Source: an uncultured Amylibacter sp. (GTDB taxonomy: Bacteria > Pseudomonadota > Alphaproteobacteria > Rhodobacterales > Rhodobacteraceae). Taken from it: 7,731 nucleotides of DNA. This document shows, piece after piece, positions 5,829 through 7,731 of this stretch. A program made the translations under genes and the position numbers. The notes below the pieces were generated by a model that worked only from the letters and a program-made list of their open reading frames with translations, searched no databases and had not been told where the DNA came from. The stretch lies in NCBI GenBank assembly GCA_938001995.1, contig CALLAV010000180.1, positions 1 to 7,731 on the forward strand, given 5' to 3'. Numbering within the stretch: position 1 is the first letter of the stretch; the number at the start of each line of letters is the position of its first letter.

Positions 5829-6782
5829 TTAGAAGTTGAAGCGAACACCAAGGTCAGCCATTGTGTTTTTCTGGAAGTTGCGGGAAACACCGCCAGCCAG
5901 AGTAGCGCCACCCAAGGAGTGAGTGAAGCCGATACCGTATTCAGTTTCGGAACCGTTTGCAGCGCTGATACCAGCAGAACCTGGAGTGTCTTCGTCTGTG
6001 TTCGCAACAAAGGCAGTCACAGTCGTGTCGCCGAAGTTATAAGAACCGGACAATGTCACTTTGGAACCGATGTTGTCTTTGTCTGTGTAGCCAAGGCCAA
6101 CACCAAAGTCACCGATGGAACCAACAGCGGACAAGGACATTACGTCGTTGTTTGCGCCAGAACCGTCAGCTGCGTAACCAGCAGCCACTGTCCAGTCACC
6201 AAAGTTGTACGACATAGCGATCGCATCTTCAGAAACTGTACCAGTTGGGTTGTGTGCGCCAGTCATGTCTGTGGACAAGGAAACGCCAAAACCACCTACG
6301 TTGAAGTCCAAGCGAACTACGTCGCCTGTGTTACCACGTGAAGAGAAAGAGTTGATGTCAAAGCGGGATGTACCGATGTTGAATGATACGTTTGCCCAGT
6401 GCAGACCTGTAAGGCCTACGGAACCTTGGTAGTAACCAACACGGTTCAGCAAAGCGCCGTCTGTGTTACCCACTGTGATGCGGAACATGTCGTTGCCCAT
6501 CCATACGTTGGATGAAGCAGCAGATGACGCTCCGTCACCTTCGTCGGAACGAAGACGGATACGACCACCGAATTCCAGGCCGCCGTCTGTGGAGCCGGAA
6601 CCGTCGATGTTGATTGTCATACGACGTTCGATTTTTGTGTTGGATAGACCAGTGTCTACGCCGTTTACGTCTTGGCTGTTGTATACGATACCAAAACGGC
6701 CTGAGCCGGACAGAGTCACGTCAGCAGCAGCCATACCAGCTGTTGCTACGAGTGCTGTCGTTGCAAAGAGAACTTTTTTCAT
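5829..6782 (-). CDS. Rhodobacter-type outer-membrane porin, copy B
   Basis: This is a 317-residue outer-membrane beta-barrel porin with the same signal peptide (1-20), first strand and C-terminal Phe as copy A. Substitutions relative to A are V32I, F39V, A47S, L143I, A162V, V190M, D249N, V284I, V286F, Y288H, A295L, A297G, I299V and I313V. They are mostly conservative; Asp249 to Asn removes one acidic charge, and Tyr288 to His together with Val286 to Phe change the last strands. No pore-loop insertion or deletion distinguishes the two. Unlike copy A it has a clear Shine-Dalgarno, GAGGG (6793-6789), six bases before the ATG, so better translation initiation is expected. It is divergent from the lipoprotein gene at 7048 and ends at its own terminator. 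The reading frame is intact, so both copies look functional. Confidence 0.95.
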   Translation of the reverse strand: MKKVLFATTALVATAGMAAADVTLSGSGRFGIVYNSQDVNGVDTGLSNTKIERRMTINIDGSGSTDGGLEFGGRIRLRSDEGDGASSAASSNVWMGNDMFRITVGNTDGALLNRVGYYQGSVGLTGLHWANVSFNIGTSRFDINSFSSRGNTGDVVRLDFNVGGFGVSLSTDMTGAHNPTGTVSEDAIAMSYNFGDWTVAAGYAADGSGANNDVMSLSAVGSIGDFGVGLGYTDKDNIGSKVTLSGSYNFGDTTVTAFVANTDEDTPGSAGISAANGSETEYGIGFTHSLGGATLAGGVSRNFQKNTMADLGVRFNF

Positions 6783-6806
6783 AGTTTTCCCTCGTTTGAG
6801 TTTAAA

Positions 6807-6826
6807 AGGTGCACCTCAATCTGAGG
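6807..6826 (-). promoter_or_regulatory. Overlapping inverted repeats in the porin B leader
   Basis: A perfect 10-bp palindrome AGGTGCACCT (6807-6816) overlaps a second inverted repeat, CCTCA-ATC-TGAGG (6814-6826), by three bases. Both lie 25-45 bp upstream of the porin B start on the minus strand. As RNA only one could fold fully at a time, and the CCUC could also pair with the GAGG of the ribosome-binding site. As DNA the palindrome could be an operator. The repeats are seen directly; any role is inferred. Copy A lacks both. Confidence 0.4.
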
Positions 6827-6962
6827 AATCCAGAAAGAGTGTGGTTGCTTTTCACTCTACAGCCCTCCAATTTCAAGCGGATGTAGAGGTTGCTGATAGA
6901 TAAGCGTAAGATTGGTGCAAGGATGCCACAGTCCATTTTTAGCGTGTTTTTATAGTAAACTC

Positions 6963-6983
6963 CGCATGATGCGTTAATATTAA
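6963..6983. promoter_or_regulatory. Paired palindromes in the divergent porin B / lipoprotein intergenic region
   Basis: CGCAT-G-ATGCG (6963-6973) is immediately followed by the perfect palindrome TTAATATTAA (6974-6983). The pair lies 65-85 bp upstream of the lipoprotein start. A TATAGT hexamer (6951-6956, plus) just before it matches the -10 consensus at five of six positions but lacks a clear -35. The rest of 6783-7047 holds no gene. A small AGCT-GAAA-AGCT hairpin (7023-7034) precedes the lipoprotein start. Binding by a dimeric regulator is plausible but unproven. Confidence 0.35.
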
Positions 6984-7047
6984 ACTTGTCCGTAAGGTGA
7001 ACTAGCGGTAAACGAATGAAACAGCTGAAAAGCTCGGGGCAGAGAGC

Positions 7048-7590
7048 ATGAACACGAATTTTATTAAAGCAACTTTGGCGTCAACACTCTGTGTGGCGCT
7101 CGCAGGGTGCGGTGGTTTCGGTAATTCCAGCGCAGGCAGCGGCTTGTTTGGTGGCAATCGCCCAACTGGTTTAGCGCAAGAGCAGGCGAAGAACGAAGAC
7201 CCATCGACGGGTGCTCAGTTGCGGGCTTTGGGCGAAACGAACGATACATCGGTATCTATCTTTGATGCGTTGCGCGCGCCCGATCAGAACGTCAATGTCC
7301 GCGTAAACAAATATTTGTGGAATGCGTCGCTCGAAACGCTGTCCTTCTTGCCCGTGGAATCAGCCGATCCCTTTACAGGTGTGTTGGTGATGGGCTGGGG
7401 CCGTGCGCCCGGTAGCAGCCGACAGTATCGTGCAACCGTGTTGGTGCAAGACCCAGCATTGGACGCGCGGTCCTTAAAAGTATCCGTGCAAACGCGCGGC
7501 GGCACCGCCAGCGCGGAAACTGTGCGCCGTATTGAAGATGCGATTTTGACCCGCGCCCGTCAGTTGCGTGTGCGCGATAAGAACCTATAA
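7048..7590 (+). CDS. DUF3576-like lipoprotein
   Basis: This is a 180-residue envelope protein. It has a charged start, a hydrophobic stretch (8-19) and the lipobox LAGC with Cys21 as the lipidated residue. Gly22 at +2, rather than Asp, suggests outer-membrane sorting by the enterobacterial rule, which may not hold here. A Gly/Ser-rich linker covers 22-37. The remainder (about 65-178), with SIFDALR, VNKYLWNASLETLSFLPVESADPFTG and the following strand VLVMGWGRAPG, fits the alphaproteobacterial DUF3576 domain by memory of the family; its function is unknown. The Shine-Dalgarno is poor (GAGAG). The next gene is leuS, a neighbourhood common for this family in Rhodobacteraceae, where outer-membrane assembly genes often follow leuS. 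A terminator separates the two, so they are probably not strictly one operon. A role in envelope assembly is only inferred. Confidence 0.85.
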   Translation: MNTNFIKATLASTLCVALAGCGGFGNSSAGSGLFGGNRPTGLAQEQAKNEDPSTGAQLRALGETNDTSVSIFDALRAPDQNVNVRVNKYLWNASLETLSFLPVESADPFTGVLVMGWGRAPGSSRQYRATVLVQDPALDARSLKVSVQTRGGTASAETVRRIEDAILTRARQLRVRDKNL

Positions 7591-7619
7591 CGCGGTACAT
7601 ACCGCCCGAATAAGAATCT

Positions 7620-7646
7620 AACGCCGGGCTGATTGTCCGGCGTTTT
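7620..7646 (+). terminator. Probable terminator after the lipoprotein gene
   Basis: An 8-bp perfect stem, AACGCCGG (7620-7627) with CCGGCGTT (7637-7644), closes a 9-nt loop and is followed by a short, interrupted T tract (7643-7646, then GCTGTTT). It begins 29 bp after the stop and ends 20 bp before the leuS start. The weak U tract suggests partial termination, so some read-through into leuS is likely. Confidence 0.7.
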
Positions 7647-7666
7647 GCTGTTTAAGGAAGAAAAAG

Positions 7667-7731
7667 ATGTCACGTTACAATGCACGTGTTGTGGAGCCGA
7701 AGTGGCAGAAGGCTTGGGATGAGGCGGGCGT
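7667..7731 (+). CDS. leuS: Leucyl-tRNA synthetase, first 21 codons (partial, runs off the right edge)
   Basis: Leucyl-tRNA synthetase charges tRNA-Leu in the cytoplasm. Only the first 21 residues are visible, MSRYNARVVEPKWQKAWDEAG plus part of the next codon. This matches the N-terminus of alphaproteobacterial LeuS, in which a Y-x-P/E-P-KWQ-x-x-W motif precedes the HIGH-containing catalytic core. AAGGAAG (7654-7660) lies six bases before the ATG and fixes the start. The lipoprotein gene upstream is the expected neighbour. The catalytic HIGH and KMSKS motifs lie outside the window, so the call rests on the N-terminus and context. Confidence 0.88.
   Translation, partial: MSRYNARVVEPKWQKAWDEAG

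Larger units (their letters stand above)
5773..6782 (-). repeat. Direct repeat copy B of the porin unit (1010 bp)
   Basis: This is the partner of 4471-5480, the same length to the base and in the same orientation. Differences are uneven: about 18 fall in the roughly 100 bases that encode the C-terminus (5840-5940). The next 80 or so bases, and the first 90 bases of the gene, are identical between copies. No insertion-sequence ends, target-site duplications or transposase lie at the borders, so unequal recombination or replication slippage is a simpler origin than transposition. Confidence 0.95.

Noticed and set aside
5919..6341. 140-codon plus-strand open frame opposite porin copy B
   Set aside because: It is a shadow of the porin codons; the same frame is not kept open at this length in copy A despite 95 percent identity.
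4471..6782. Transposon or insertion-sequence origin of the porin repeat
   Set aside because: There is no transposase, no terminal inverted repeat and no target-site duplication at the borders of either unit.
6463..6903. 146-codon plus-strand open frame running from porin B into the intergenic region
   Set aside because: It is antisense to the porin signal and first strands, and its counterpart in copy A stops early; there is no sign of coding selection.

Overview
The window reads as chromosomal DNA of a marine-type alphaproteobacterium, most likely Rhodobacteraceae (Roseobacter group). The basis is two Rhodobacter-type 317-residue porins, a DUF3576-like lipoprotein directly before leuS, a RibA with an extra N-terminal domain, and moderate GC content. 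The genus cannot be fixed from the sequence alone. Gene identities come from motifs read by eye; no database search was run.

Left part (1-2020, all minus strand). The 5' end of an exonuclease III gene (xth, cut by the window edge) lies 39 bp downstream of a membrane-anchored alpha/beta hydrolase. Upstream of that are a strong intrinsic terminator and an OmpR/PhoB-type response regulator with no adjacent kinase. The regulator is divergent from ribA across a 152 bp control region.

Centre (2173-4402). A GTP cyclohydrolase II gene (ribA) is translationally coupled, through a 4-base GTGA overlap, to a small L,D-transpeptidase (YkuD) family gene that encodes no signal peptide. This pair runs tail-to-tail into yggS (a PLP-binding homeostasis protein); the two stop codons overlap and leave no room for a terminator.

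Right centre (4471-6782, minus strand). A tandem direct duplication of a 1010 bp unit holds two near-identical porin genes, each followed by the same UUCG-tetraloop terminator. The copies align without indels, with about 50 base differences and 14 residue differences by hand count. Their upstream leaders are unrelated, so the duplication copied the coding region and terminator but not the promoter.

Right end (7048-7731, plus strand). A DUF3576-like lipoprotein gene, a terminator, and the first 21 codons of leuS.

Most of the window is ordinary housekeeping sequence. The features most worth a second look are the porin duplication with its uneven divergence and replaced promoters, the degenerate DHBP-synthase-like domain on RibA, and the coupled cytosolic-looking YkuD protein. 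I see no mobile element, CRISPR array, RNA gene or defence system, and nothing that makes a convincing case for an entirely new system.
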